Of a stretch of 64,000 bases of DNA, positions 23,458 to 37,900 are shown piece by piece. The translations under genes and the position numbers were made by a program. Every line of letters begins with the position of its first letter. Positions within the stretch are counted from its first letter, which is position 1. Under the pieces are notes generated by a model. The model had not been told where the DNA came from. It worked only from the letters and a program-made list of their open reading frames with translations, and made no database searches. The stretch is from Spirodela intermedia (lineage: Eukaryota; Streptophyta; Magnoliopsida; Alismatales; Araceae). Location of the stretch: positions 1,061,501 through 1,125,500 of the forward strand of contig LR746265.1 in the NCBI GenBank assembly GCA_902729315.2. The letters run 5' to 3'.

Positions 23458-26400
23458 AAGCCACGTACACAATAGTATTCCATGAGATTGTTCTGCAACG
23501 GTGACCCAGTCAATGCGATTCTCCTCTGTGTCTTAACTTGTTTCAATGCATATGTGATATCAGCCCTTCTGTTCTTAATCATATGTGCTTCATCGCAAAT
23601 GAGTATATCAGGTCCATACTGAAGGGAGATATAAAAAAATATATAAAAGGTTAATAATCTTAAAGTCAATAACAGCAACATACACCTGATACAGGCATAT
23701 AAATACATTATACAATGAAAAAAGAATAGTACATTGCCAAAGGAAGAGAATTTATGGTCAAACATCACTAGGAGAGAACAATAAATCAAATCATAGGTAG
23801 CGTGCGCGAGTGGACTTATATTGAACCGAAGAATGCAACACAGAATTAATCAAGAAATTAAGTACATTGAACATAGGCAGATCTGAGCAGGATTCATGTC
23901 CAATAAGCCGATTAAGCCAAATTTTCAATGCATTACCATGACCATGACGGTGGTTAAAGAAAATTAGATAAAACCAACACCTACCTCTCCCCTTTCTCTA
24001 CAGTTCTGAACGAATAAACACTAAAAGGTTTGAAAATTCAACAAGTGGGAGGGAGAGAGACTGGCATCGTATGCTTTTCTACTACACAATGGAAAATGAT
24101 TGGTCCACAGAAAATAAGAAAATTTATGTTCACATAATCATTAATTTGTACCAAGATGAAAAATTACATGCAGAAGTGCACGAGAAAATACAGGAGCCTC
24201 TAGCAGTGTTTCACTTACAGAAAACATGTTACTTGCAAAGTCTCATTGAATAAGCATGGCGACAGCTTACCTGCAGAGAATGACACATTTCCATTGCAGT
24301 GTTCTTGTCCTTCACATGCTTGCCCAGAGATAGGTTCCGAAAAGCACTGTATCCAATCAAGAGAACTCCACCCTTGGTTCTCCACCTCGCAAGTAAATCG
24401 ACCCTTCTCTCTCTGAAGCATTACAATTAGCGGGGGAGATGAAACAAAAACATATAAGGAATCAATTTGAATCTTCTGAGCAAGATGAATCACGCGACAA
24501 CACAATAGAAACTGTAAATCATGAAAATATAGAATCACATCTGATTGAGAACATGCATTTCAAACAATAAAGAGCGCAAGTAATATTTCTTTAACCATAA
24601 GTCATGTGAATGATTTGATATCGCACTGAATTTAAGATAATCAATTTCTGATCTATAAATTCCAACAAATGTCTGCAAGACTCACTGATAATCAACGTAT
24701 GCAGATTTCAACAGTGCAAGCGATGGGCAGCACATCGAAAATTTTAGGTTATCACGACTATTTATATTTTCTTTATTGCCATTGCCTAGCATGCATTGAC
24801 TGGCATTAAAATAAAATGCACCCAACAAAAGAGGATTCAATTTTTCATGCATTAAATGACTTGATCCTGGTAAAAATGGCAAATGTTCTTCACATGCGAG
24901 TTTCCATTTCTTGAATGCAGAACTTTTCATGCATTCAGTATGAACACAAGAAACAATTATTTAAAATTTCTAAACATCTACCGACAAACCTGGGGACATC
25001 ATCCATCATAAATACACGAAGAGCTTTCAATTCAACAGGTTTCCACTTCAAAAACTCGTGACGCCAGTTGTGCAGTACATTAACAGGTGTAACTATAATT
25101 GCTGTCCTCAGACCAATATCGACACTTCTCATGGCAGCATATAGAAATGCAATGACCTGCGTTAAAGCCACACAAAATGAAATTAATGACACTGGAAAGC
25201 GCTAAAACAGTTGCTCAAGAGATACCATAAAATATTAGAAGCAATCTCACGCCAACAACACAGTATGGAGTCAGATGGCAACCCTGCGACAAATTTTAAA
25301 GTATATCAAAATAGCTCCCGACAAATGATCATCTGATGGATAAGAAAGAGTAATATACAAGGTGTGTTTCAGTCAGCATCAAGCTAAAAATTGCCACCGC
25401 CTATCTGAAGGCTGGATTGAATCAGAAATGTGTGTTTCACTCTTTCAAGCTTACCCTACCGGCCGTGAATATGTTTTTCATAGAAAAAAACGAGAAGAGG
25501 AAGCCAAAGTACGCTTCTACAGAATTATTTCAACCGGGAGTGTAATAATCTAAAATTGTAACTTCATTTATGTCTAGCAAGGTGTTTTTCAAACTATTAA
25601 ATAAGCTGTAAATCACTTTCAGACAAGAAAATTTTTTATTGGCATTTCTTTCTAAACAATAGATTACATAACAGAAAACCTGAGTAGTCTGAAATGGTTC
25701 ATTGTCGTCACCAGGGCATTTCCACACATGGGATCGGGCTCCCAGGCACGTATTGTGAAAGAAAGTAGAACACCAGAGGAAAAAAGAGACGGGAAGAACT
25801 CAGCTATAAGAAATTAAGAGACTGCCAAATTTCAAAAATCCCAAATATTTATGCCAAAATTTCAGGAGTTGTTACAAATGAGCAAGAAAAAAATCTTTCA
25901 TCTTAGATTTCGACCTCTATGAACAAGTTACCTCAATTATGACCACAGAAAATAAAATGATTACAGCGTTAAGACTGCCATAATTTTTTCTTCCCTCAAA
26001 TTCACTCGTCTGCATGGTAAAATACTGCCAGTGCATTATGTATAACATGCACTAAAGGCTTGACCCACCTCACGCAGACCAGTGTAAGTCACATAAGGCC
26101 CCAGAAACCTATTACACGCCCATAAAGTATTCAATGTTGTTTTGTGACTGGGCACAAATCAATCTCATAGATGGCTCAAAACCAATCAACATTTAAATAT
26201 GCAGATGCCTGGCATGTTCTTAATCCTGCCTCTCCATGACTTGATAATAAGATCACAAGGAACTATTAAAAAGCAAAAGCTCATCCTTGACTCCCTGCAG
26301 CACAAAGCTGATTACAGGCATGCAGGAAGTTTGACTAGATCACCAGGGAAACTGCACAAATGACTATTTGAGGCTCTCATTAGGCATACATCTAAGAAGC

Positions 26401-29400
26401 ATAAAATGATTCCTGGTTTGACTCGTTCATGCTCAGAGCAAGTTCGCTTCACAAGAGCTTTACCCACCCAGTAGGTTGGGTTCGTCAACACCATTAGTCC
26501 TAATGTCAGAGAGTCTCTTTCCCTCAGCTGAACATGAGACCGACAAGATCAACGGCCACCAAGATCACTCGCAATGAGAATCAGCAACCAAGTGAAAATG
26601 GCAGATAGGTAGACGAATGAGCAGAGGGGGAGTAAAATAACTCCATGCAACTGTTTTGGAAATTATACAGGTGACACCAAAATAAGTTACAGAAACCTAA
26701 AAAATAACCTTTCTAACTCTTTCATGACATCCAAAAATTACACGATACAAAATCGATATATTGGAGAATTATGCAGATATACAATTACTAAACCTAAGTG
26801 TGAAATGTCAAACCATCATTGACAAGTGTACACGTGCACTGGAACGAATGACAATTTTTTCCTTCATAACAAGCAACGAATAAAAGTGTAGATTTGACAA
26901 AAACAAGAAACTATGACAGTGTTATATGCATGTGCGTATGAAAGTGTGCACACGGAATGGTACAATACCGAAAAACAAATTACCTGGATTGTTTTTCCAA
27001 GGCCCATCGTGTGGGCAAGAATGCAACCAAGACCACTGTCCCCAGATTTTACCTTTCGAACAGATTGTATAATGTTTTCCCACAAAAACCGAATCCCTGA
27101 AACCTGAAGCTATTATGGATCAGAATAACATAGTCAACATATACCACCAAAGAAACGACCATTCACAGAAATTGAACCCTGAACCCTGAAGTTTCATTCA
27201 CTAAGCTTCAGGGGAACGGCATTTTGTTTCACAAGCCCTCAAATCATAACTGAATAATTCACTAGGACCTTAATGAAGAGATCAAAAGGCTAAACAGCGA
27301 AATCGTCCGTTCAGAAACAGCCTTAAACTGCAGAACACATAGGCGGAGAGCACAGAATCAAATGATAGACAGACAATCGCAGCATCATAAAACAATTTGG
27401 AAGATTGGATGGCCCTCCACAGTCACACTTCCAGGGTTTTACCGCTGATTCATAGCCGGTCAAATCCGTTTTCTCGACAATAGAAACTTTGTCTATAGGG
27501 GAATTATGCAAGTGTATCTAAGATCTTAAGTTATTCACCAAACCGACAAAAATAATTGGTACTTTTAAGCTGTAAAAGGAACCAAAGGTTGACTTCTTCC
27601 CCAAGAGAGGCTTGTGTGTATGGTGTCTGAGTTACAATAATATTTGCCTTTTGCATCGACTTAACAGACTCGAAAAAGAGAAGATAAAGATCTTGATGGA
27701 CCAAAATATTCATTTCTTCTTCTGAAATGGCTAATGCAACAATGAACAGAATGAACATTGCTCCTCAAGTCCAGATCAATAACATGAGGCCAACTACCTA
27801 AACCAGACATGCTCATCAGAAAAATGGGATATCAATGAAAATATCTGAGCCAATATAAATCATTATGAGGTAACACGCAGCTCTCTTATTAACGTGCTTT
27901 TCTATCTTAGCAAATGTAGAAAAGAGCACGAGAGGTGGGAGAGACCTGATGGGGCTTTAGTCTGCTTGACAGACTGGGAGGAATTCTGATTGGTTCCTCA
28001 GAATCTTCCCTGGCAACATTCACAATGTAGCCACTAGTTGCATCACCCATAACCTTAACATCAGTAGCTTTCATTGATTCCCCATCCACACTAATCACAG
28101 CATTACCCAGTGACTTGGCAGTAAACTGCATTAACTTCAGATGTTCTTGACGAGCCTGAGAGACAAGTTGCAGGGAGAAAAGGAGATAAATTGGCAAACA
28201 GCATACCAACTAAATGAGAACTAAGCAAAGTAAATAACAAACTGCGAGATATCGACCTTTTCTATTGCAATTTTTTCTTTGGTTTCTTCCCGGAGCTCTG
28301 CATCATCAAGAATTCTCCTAATCCTCTTTTTCCTTCTTTTCTTATTGCTGAAAGAAAAATATAATTGTTCATACACTGGGGAGGGGAAAATAAACTTACA
28401 AAACAATCTAATATTAAATCCACAGATGTAAGGACATGAAAGAAAAGCATCCTTCCTGTACCCTTTTCTCACTAACTTCTTGCTTATGAAGGGGCAATTA
28501 GCTGGTAGCAGCCACAATCTCCATCACCGCTTCCCTCCCTCAACCAAAAAAGAATCCAGCTGGCCCACCCGTACGATACGGACGCCTACTTTCCAACCAT
28601 ATGGCCTTACCTACGCCATCCAAGTAGCGACAGATAACCAAATCATGCCCCCCCCCTCTTTGTTTGAAGAAGGTGGTATTCACGCTTCACAAGTGAGAAG
28701 ATGCCTAATTTACGAACATCTCTCTAGGTCTAGTTGGATTCAGGCCTTGAAGAAAACAAGGGCACAGGTTCAGGGACGCCCATCGATGCCCGAAGCATCC
28801 TGACATCTTTATGGTCTTGATTTTATTTACATACTGGAAAAAGAAATCCTTCTCTCGTTGGGTGCTAAAACACAACCAAAAAATGCCTTTGCTATCAATT
28901 AGCTATACAGATATTTGGCAAAAACTTAAAATAAATCTGGCAAAAAATTAATAAGTTACCTAATTGGATGATCAATATCAGAATCTGAAGACTCTGAGCT
29001 AATATCAGAGCCTGTTGCTGCAAACCTGTTGAGAGCTTTGTCACAATCCATAACAAGCTGTTTCAGTTGACTGGGACAGCAGCAAAAACATTGCCAAACA
29101 GAGGACTTCGATTCTGACATGCATTCTTCACCAAGAGTTCTCTTGATACATATTGCACAGAAAAACATAGCACATGATTCACACTTTACTAGATCGCCAC
29201 ACTTGCCACACCATCCACAAAAACTTTCTGCAGCACCAGAATCCTGAAATTTCATTGGTAAAGATTTAGAATTGAGGGGGGATCATCAGAGAGTAAAATA
29301 TGGTGCAGCAACAAAAATGGAGATGTCAGAATCCTTAAATTTCGAATTGGATGATATCTTGTGGATCAAAATAATAACTGAGCATTATACAAAACACACA

Positions 29401-31868
29401 ACAGAGAGGCTCATCTTCAACAAAAGTATAAATAAACCTATGGTGATGTACAACAGAGGAACATGACAGTACCACTTACAGCTGTTACCTTTTCAGCGTG
29501 ATCAAAGTTCATTGATGGTGTAAACTATCCACGACTAACAAATGTCCCCCCACAAAAGAATGACTTATGGGTCTGGGCTCAGATTTACAACTACTAATAT
29601 CCTACAGACTTTGCTTTCTACAGACTTGTTGAACTACAGAAATATCAAACACCTTCCTATTCTTATAGTCTGCCTCGTAGATCACACCCCCTGACCAATC
29701 CCCCCACCGCCAAATTAAAAAAAAAATCGACTTCAATGGTCTTATGATGACAATCATTTGAGATATCTTCAAGAGATCAATCATCACTCGAAACTTGTTT
29801 GTATAAGGGTAGAAGCTTGGTTTACCAAGCGCCACTTTTACAGGGTAGAAACACGTAAATAGATGGAACCATGAAGATTGTGATACAGTCGTTAATCGTG
29901 AAGCCATGAGTTCGAATAGGTTTCTTGGTATATATTTCAAAAGAAGTACGTCCATAAAGTCAATACCACAAGGATAAAAAAAATCAAAGAAATAAAACAA
30001 ATGAAGCACAAATTTTCAATATAGAAAGCATCACTATAATTTTAACCAGGAATATGCTAACAAAACAAAGTAGAACTATATTTTATTTTTAAAAAAATCA
30101 GAACAGAAAGGTTATTATCTATTGTCAGCGGAAAAACACAAACAATCATCAACAAAACGAGATTCTAAGAGTGCATGGCAACCCTCTATTGTCATATACA
30201 AATAATCAACACATTATATGAATGATTGTAGATTTGATGATGATCGTACCTTGTGATGCAACCTTTCCTTCATAAAACGGTGACACGTTTTACAACTGAT
30301 CACTTCCAGAAGAGGATGTCTGCAGACCTCGGAAGGACTTAGAACTTTACAGCAAACAGTGCAGTGAAAGTTTTCAGAATAATCTTTTGAATGGCTTGGA
30401 CAAGGTGAAGGAACAGAATCAACATCTATAACATCAACCGACTCTTTGACATCGTGGGTAGGCTGTGAGTCCATTTTTGGCAGCTTAGTGGTATCTTTTA
30501 CTATTTTCTCCAGCACTTGCACATCATCATCATCATCATCATTAATGAGAGTTCGACACCTTTTATTGTCTGTTTCTGGATCAAGACCAGCGTGCACACG
30601 TTTGCATTCTCTCGATGTTGAGCAGCTTCCATTAACAGTATGTCTTCCTTCGCGAGTGTCATCGGATAATACGCTTTCTGACAATAAGTGAGTGGATGCA
30701 TCATCAACTTCTGACGAGATTTTCTTGCCATGTTGAGCACAATGCAGATCTCTTTCTGAGCTTTGATCTCGAATGTCTTTCTGCTTTGATTCCATAAACA
30801 AAAAATCATCAAACTAAGAACAAGATAAACTCTTTATAAAAAAATAGGCATCAAAATTAAACGGAATCCTCCCAAACTATATAAATTCAAAAAGTTATCG
30901 CAAATTGTTAAGTTATATCCCCAACAGGTGGGGAATATATCTTCCTAAATTGTCATTTAAACAAGTGCCAGCGGACCAAAACCCATTTTGAAGAGAGAAC
31001 ACTGACATAAAAGATGAGACCTGAAAAGATTTTCTTTGCTGCCTGCGCTTCTTCAGATGAAGCTGCAGCTTTCGTGTAAACTTTGCATCCTCCTCCTCCC
31101 TTACCTGCATTAGTAGAATATGTTACACCTCTCTTCTCCTACCCACCAAAAAAGAGGTTTCAATAGTTTTTAAGTCCGTAACATAAGAAAGCGCAAATGT
31201 ACAATTATGGTCCCAATGACAGCAAAATAGTCATCAAGCGATTTGCCTCTTTTCAGCCACCAATCCCAGATACTGAACCAGGTATAAGGGAAAATAAAAT
31301 CCACTCCGAGGTATGACTTATTGTATAGGTACCATATATAGCTTAGCAATTTTGAATATATACATTTGTCTAAAGATTTCATAAAAGCATTATAAAACAA
31401 ACATTATAAAGGGATTTCTCTACAGAGTGGAACTCATTTTTCACCATCAATAACTCTGTACTCTCAATCTTCACGTCATTCTCGTCAAGTGTCATGGGTG
31501 CTACATCAACTTTCCCCAGCTAGAGGCTCAAGTTCAGATTAGCTGTCAACAAGAAATACTGAGCAAAACTAAGATGCTCCTATGCTTTTATTTTCACTTT
31601 CTTTTTCTTGGTTTTTTCTTCTGGCAGATGCGGCTCGCTCCACGAAGTTGTGGAAAAAAAACAAATCGTGAAATATTACAGCGAGAATCTTTCTAATATA
31701 TAATGTATCACTATTATAATCGTAAGAATAAAATACAGAAAAGAATTTGATAGCATAATTACATCCAAAAAGGACGATCATCTGAGGATCTGGAAAAAGA
31801 CTAGAGTTTAATATCTTATACCAAAAATCACACTGACCTTTCTGTTGTGTAAATGCTTTTAACTACAG

Positions 31869-31901
<33 letters not shown>

Positions 31902-34900
31902 GATATAATTACACATATCTGTCTACCCCAAAAATCACAGTAACCTATATTGACTAGTTAGACCAATCCGATTATGACCCAAATTTGACCTTGGGAGTCC
32001 AGCCACCAACCCACAATTGTAATGAGATAAACGATAACTGAATTGCAAAGACAATAAAACACAAATACTATGCATCAACAAACGACCAAAGAACATTAGG
32101 AATCACAAATCATAAGATCTGGAGAATCAAAGTAAGCAGCCTCAGCGATTATTTGCTGTTGGCAGCATCCAAAAATTTCGCATATGAAAAAATAAGATCG
32201 TCAATTAAAGACCTCCTTATATCATCATATCGGTAGCTACACAGCTGACGTCACAACATTTGCTTCAATAACCCAAACATGCCAACTATGTTTCCCATTA
32301 TGCCATCATATTCACAAGCATTCCTTTAACATGACCACAAGAATATCACACGTATAAACAGCAGGAACCCAACACCTTTCACTGAAATGGGTATTGATTT
32401 ATATTAAATTTCTTCAGACATCTTGAGAATATTCTCTTCTTAGGTAATGCTTATTAAACCAGAGGTATATCTAGTCTATTTAAAATTGCGACTGGAAAGA
32501 GGCAAGTATGCACCCAAATCAAATGTTTACGCAGCACATATCTATTGGCCACGAAATGTTCGTTTTATTTTTTACTTTTTTAGAGAAACTATTTATGTTT
32601 GCAACCATTTTGGAAAAGAAGGAACTGGGCATGCATAGCCGGATCAGACCATGATAATTCAACACAGCATTCAGTATGAGCCACCTGAGCGAGACACAGT
32701 CGTGAACATAAAACTTGCCACAAATTCAGTGACGTTCAAGTGTGTGGGAGCTACACAACACAAGGGTTTGTTTCCAGTAGAAAGAAGCAATGAAACAAAG
32801 GTTATAGACAGGACTTCTGAAGCAGTGATCATGTCACAATGATATATGGGGAAATAAAGAAAGCTTTCCACTAGTAGAAAAAAGAATCAGAATAAGATGG
32901 AATGTTATGTTGAAAAAGGAGGTAACTTGAATTCTGTTTTTACCTTTCTAAAGTTTCTCCTTTGCTCTTCAGACAGATCAATGGCTTTCTCATTAGCAAT
33001 TGCATCTGCATAAAATGGATCACAAGAATCTATCGGAATTTCATCAATTTCTTCCACCTGCCAAGACCATGTGCCCCTTCATATACTTATAAAAGGAAAT
33101 AAAATATGACACACACAGCAAGTTAAACTGACGCAAGAGAAATACAATTTAGAAATATAGTCTAATAAAAGAAGAAAGTGTTTTTGCATGGGCTAGGTAA
33201 AAGAGAAACCAAAAGGAGGACATAAGCCTTTTGCAGGATGATTGTCAACTGCTATAGATTTAATGTAGCTACAAATCTTCACTTCTTTAACAGTCTACAT
33301 TATTAACTCAACTAATTCTTAAACTAGCAATCATCAAGTCCAAGAGTCTAACAGAACCTTCCGGAATGGACAGGCAAGCAAAGTTATTAGAGCAGGAATA
33401 ATGAAGTCATTTTGATGCAATGCAATACCCCTGAAACTTCCAACTACAGGCTAAGATTGTTTGTTCTTCACAATTATTTGTCAATTTGATAATGTCAGTG
33501 TAAGCAAAAGAGCCATTATACGTCATATGGAATACTAACAGTTTGAAAAGTAGCACAGTGAATTATGCAGATAAAAAATGTCCACTGTATGATATAGGCA
33601 TTAAATGTGCTACAAGTCATATCTTTCGCACCCCCTTCTAATAATTGGCTTAGCTAAGTTTCGCCTGATTATGACTCAACAATACATTTCATTTCCTTAC
33701 ATAAGAAAATAAATCACTTCACATTTTCTCTGTGAAAAATGCATGCCAATTCTCATGATCGCAGCTGATGCTAGAGACTGAGCAATTCACTTCACAGAAT
33801 AACTTCATTAAGAACTAGAATCCATGCTTTTGCAACATTAAAGATCACTTTAAAAAGCCGTACAACTCTCTGCATTAGAATGCAACATTCAATTTAGCAA
33901 TCAGCACAGGCCCATTCTTCTCGCTCATTTCAATTGATAACTTAGAACTTCAGTGTCATTCATCTTCTGTCAAAATCAAATTATTCTGCACTCACATAAG
34001 GTGGTATAAAGTATCCTACTCTTTCTCATAGAGTCAAATTATTCATCTTCTGTCTAGTTTCTCTACATGGTACAAAGTATCCTATTCTTTCTCATTATTC
34101 ATTAGAAAATACAATAATGATGTCTAAGTTTTATGTGTCACATAAGATATCTCGTAATCCGAGTTAAACATTCTCTCTCATAACATGCCAGATAAGATTA
34201 TTTGTGAACACCAAGAAAGTTTACCTTTTCTTGTAAATTAAACAAACAACATGATTTATTGTTTTAATTAGTTGTACTAACGATGAATGCATCATATTGT
34301 GAATACGAATTCACTATGAAGCTCACCTCATCAACTCCGGGCAACTTCAGACCCATCAAAGAAGCTTGTTGAGGTGTACTTGCTAAGTATACAGAAGCCC
34401 AATTCTTGCTGCCAAATGAAACGCCATTCTCAGAGGACCTACTAGACTGGAGGACCTCCGTGAATGAGGACCAATCTTGATCTGAGCTCTCTGCAGTACC
34501 TTTTCTGTGCTCTTCAGTTGTCAGCTTTTTGGCAAGAAAACCACTTGCACCTTCCTCCATCACCCGACCATGCCGTCTGATATCATAAAAAAATAAGAAC
34601 AAAAGAGTAGAAGCGAAAAAAATTCAATCAGAAAAGCACATGATCCAAAAGCGAAATGTTACCTTCTCACAGGTCGACAAGATTGAAGGTACTTTTCCGC
34701 ATCATTAATTGCTTCATCTAGTTCACTAGTCAACTGGCAACCTACCCAGTGTGCCCTTCTCTTCCAGGCTTCAGTGGAGCAACAATCAGCTACCTGGCTT
34801 TCAATCAACCTATAGAGTTTAGGAAGCTCAACGCCTGCCCCATCAAGTTGTTCCTATAGCGAATGAGATGAAGATGAGTATTGTAGAACCCATTGCCACG

Positions 34901-37900
34901 AACAAACGAAAGTGGCTCATGTTTCATCAGAGACATAACAAGAAAAAATTATTTGGGTTCTTAGTCATTCATCAACGAACAGAAAGATTATGAAACCTTA
35001 GTGATTAGATCCCAGTGGATGATCCCAGAACTCAACTTGCCAAAAATCCTGATCTGACCCTTGCCTGGCACAACCAATGGTAACTAACAGCCACGAGGCT
35101 GCGGCTGGGCATGCGAAAATAGAAAAATACGAACTGGAAATTTAAAAGGCATAAACTAAGAATTTCATGCAGAATAAAGCCAACCGCATTATGTTAAACT
35201 AAAACAAGGAATCAGGATTTATCCAAACAAAGGAATCAGGGTACTGGGGGTGAAGTTACAGAAACAAATAGAGGTTAGTACCAACGCATGCAGTTATGAC
35301 TCTCACAGAAAGCTATCAACATTACATGATTATAGGAAAGCCAGGTATATTCCACGGAGAGCACAACAACTTTACCATGAAAATGTTGCACAACTTGAGC
35401 TTCTTGATGAATAATACTAAAGCTAACTAATCATAAACAAGCATTTAGGAGCTAAAACCTCAACCTAAAACTAAAAAATATTAAGAAAATAAATTTTGTA
35501 AAAATATGCAGGAATAAAACGATAGGAGTACAAATAATACATAACAGAGGAATTAGTTGCATGCAAAGTCAGCCAATGTTAATTGTAGAAACAAAAACGA
35601 TAGAATATGGTCAGTTGGGTCAACATAGACCCTTACACCAGAGAAAATTGTTTTCTCTTGGTCAAGTTCAATAACAGGCATAAAGTTACCAACATTTGAT
35701 TGCTCTACTTCTAATAAAACCTAGGAATTTATTATTGTTTATCCACGCATGCTTCCAAATGATAAGTAGCGACTGATTAAATGTCAAGAACCAAGGTAAG
35801 AGAAAAAACAACGCAACAGATGGATTCATTTCACAAGAAAAGGAGTAGTCTTCAAAATATTTCTTTTAATCAAAAACCTTAGTTGAGCATCACTAGCACG
35901 AGAAGACACATCATGATGTTATGAATTCATTATGAAAAAAACTTCACCTTCAAGAAAAATAATAAACGCTTCAGGCAAAAATGCCACAAGAATGACAAAA
36001 ATGGTGACATTGAAAACCCTAAAGAAATTGCATCGCATGTAGGAGAGAAAAAAGCGAAATGAAGGTAACATTCTATTAGAAATATAAGATGCAAACTCAC
36101 CAACAGCAGAGAACTCTCAGTCTCCAATTCATCAAGCGTTGACTTCCATTGTTCAATGTAAATTTTCATTTCTGCCAGTACAGCGGTTTCTAACTGCGTT
36201 TGGAAAAATAACAAATACATCAAAAAGAAGAATTATCACGAGGGATGCGATGTTCTTAAGTGAGTGAAAAACTAACTCCTACCTCTTCACCCTGAAATTT
36301 TTCAGACAGCTCTGCTTTTACTTCACTCTCCACTTGTGCAAGAGACTCCTTTTCCAGTGACTCTTGGGCCTCTGCTGCCTAAAACTTATATGAGAAAAAG
36401 ACAAAGACAGAAATATTTTTTACTAAATTTAAAGTCACTATAAGTGAAAGAAAGATTATACCTTACTCTCAACATCTAAAAACTCCGTAATAAGTTCTTC
36501 CACTTCTGCATCAGTTAAAGGAACCTGTCGGGCACGATAATTAAAAATGAAATTTTCTCTCAATAGATCAACAGCAAAGATTCTAAGAAAGAGATAGTGA
36601 ATAACTCAAGGAACCAAACAAAAATAATACAAACAACTATAGTAACAAGAAAACGATTAGCACTTTCCAGCAGCATACATGGAAAAAAATAAACATCAGT
36701 TCTCATCTTTCAACCCTTTGACATAGTTATTTTCCATGACTTCTTCCGAAAACCCTGTCGGAAATGCCAAGAACTTTAAAGAAATCCTCAAGAAACCAAG
36801 TTGTAAATTCGATCTCTTCAAGCTGCCGAAACTACTCCTACGATGGAATACTCTAGGATGGCTCCTTGTGTATACCAGTTACCCCCCTGCATCTCTTATT
36901 CCATTCAGATCCATCCTCCCCCGGAACTAGCTGTCACCCCTCATCTAGATGCTGCCAATTCTCTTAGTGCATCCTCCCCTCTGTGGCAGCCCCCTCTCAT
37001 AGGTGGCTCCAATTTTTCATTAAGAAAAATCCCTTCATTTTCTCAAGCACTTCCACTCTGTAACATCTAAGTTACTCCGTCTGCATTCCTCCACTATCAT
37101 CTATATCTGGATCTCATCAACCCCTTGCCCCGAGTGGCCTCCTTATTTCTCTAATTGACAGCCCTCCTTATGTCGAACAGCCTTCTCTCTGCACACTCAC
37201 TTCTGACAGAATGGCAGTTCCTACCTGATCCCCTCGCTTCTGTAACAGCCCAACCCCCGTCCCTCTTTCTTTTTTTCACAACCCCCCAAGACGAACCACC
37301 ACCCCAATCTGGATGCCCTCTAACCTATAGGAGGTCATCTCATTCCACATTTCTGTACCCACATTCAATGGCCTCCTCTCTCCTCCATCCTCCACAGTCA
37401 AACCCCATCCAATGACTCCCCTCTTGTAGTAGCCTGCCCCAGTAGCAGGACAATTTCTATACCCCTTTCAAAACAGCTCTACACCTCTGCTGGGACATTC
37501 TGGCCCCTTACATTCTCGTTAATTCAATAAATTTAATGAGCCAAATAGACGGACATTAAATGCTCATGAAGCACATCTTTTAAAAATGACAGTCTGAAAA
37601 TAAAAAATATTTTAATTAATAGAATTCTTAAAGATCTGATCTAAAGTTTAAAAATATTTTCCGTTCATTGGATTTACTGTAAATCGTTCACAGAATAATG
37701 AAACAAAGGCTACGTTGGTTGACAGCTTCGTGTTAAATTTTTTAGAAGATGTATTAGATATTAATATTAATGGAGACGATATAAAAGCAAAGAACCTTTG
37801 GCTCCTTAGAAATCATTAAAGAACTAGTTGATGATAGTAACTAAGACCTCTTAGTTTGGAGGAATCATAGTGATAGACAACTAGATGGAGACGTGCAAAT

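Noticed and set aside
24215-24538. 107-codon minus-strand frame reading [17 protein letters not shown]
   Set aside because: This is the wrong frame of an ATRX exon; the correct frame reads [20 protein letters not shown].
31569-31781. Basic, coiled-coil-like minus-strand frame between ATRX exons 7 and 8
   Set aside because: Neighbouring exons join directly in frame (RRNFRK to VREEED) as in the family, leaving no room for another exon.
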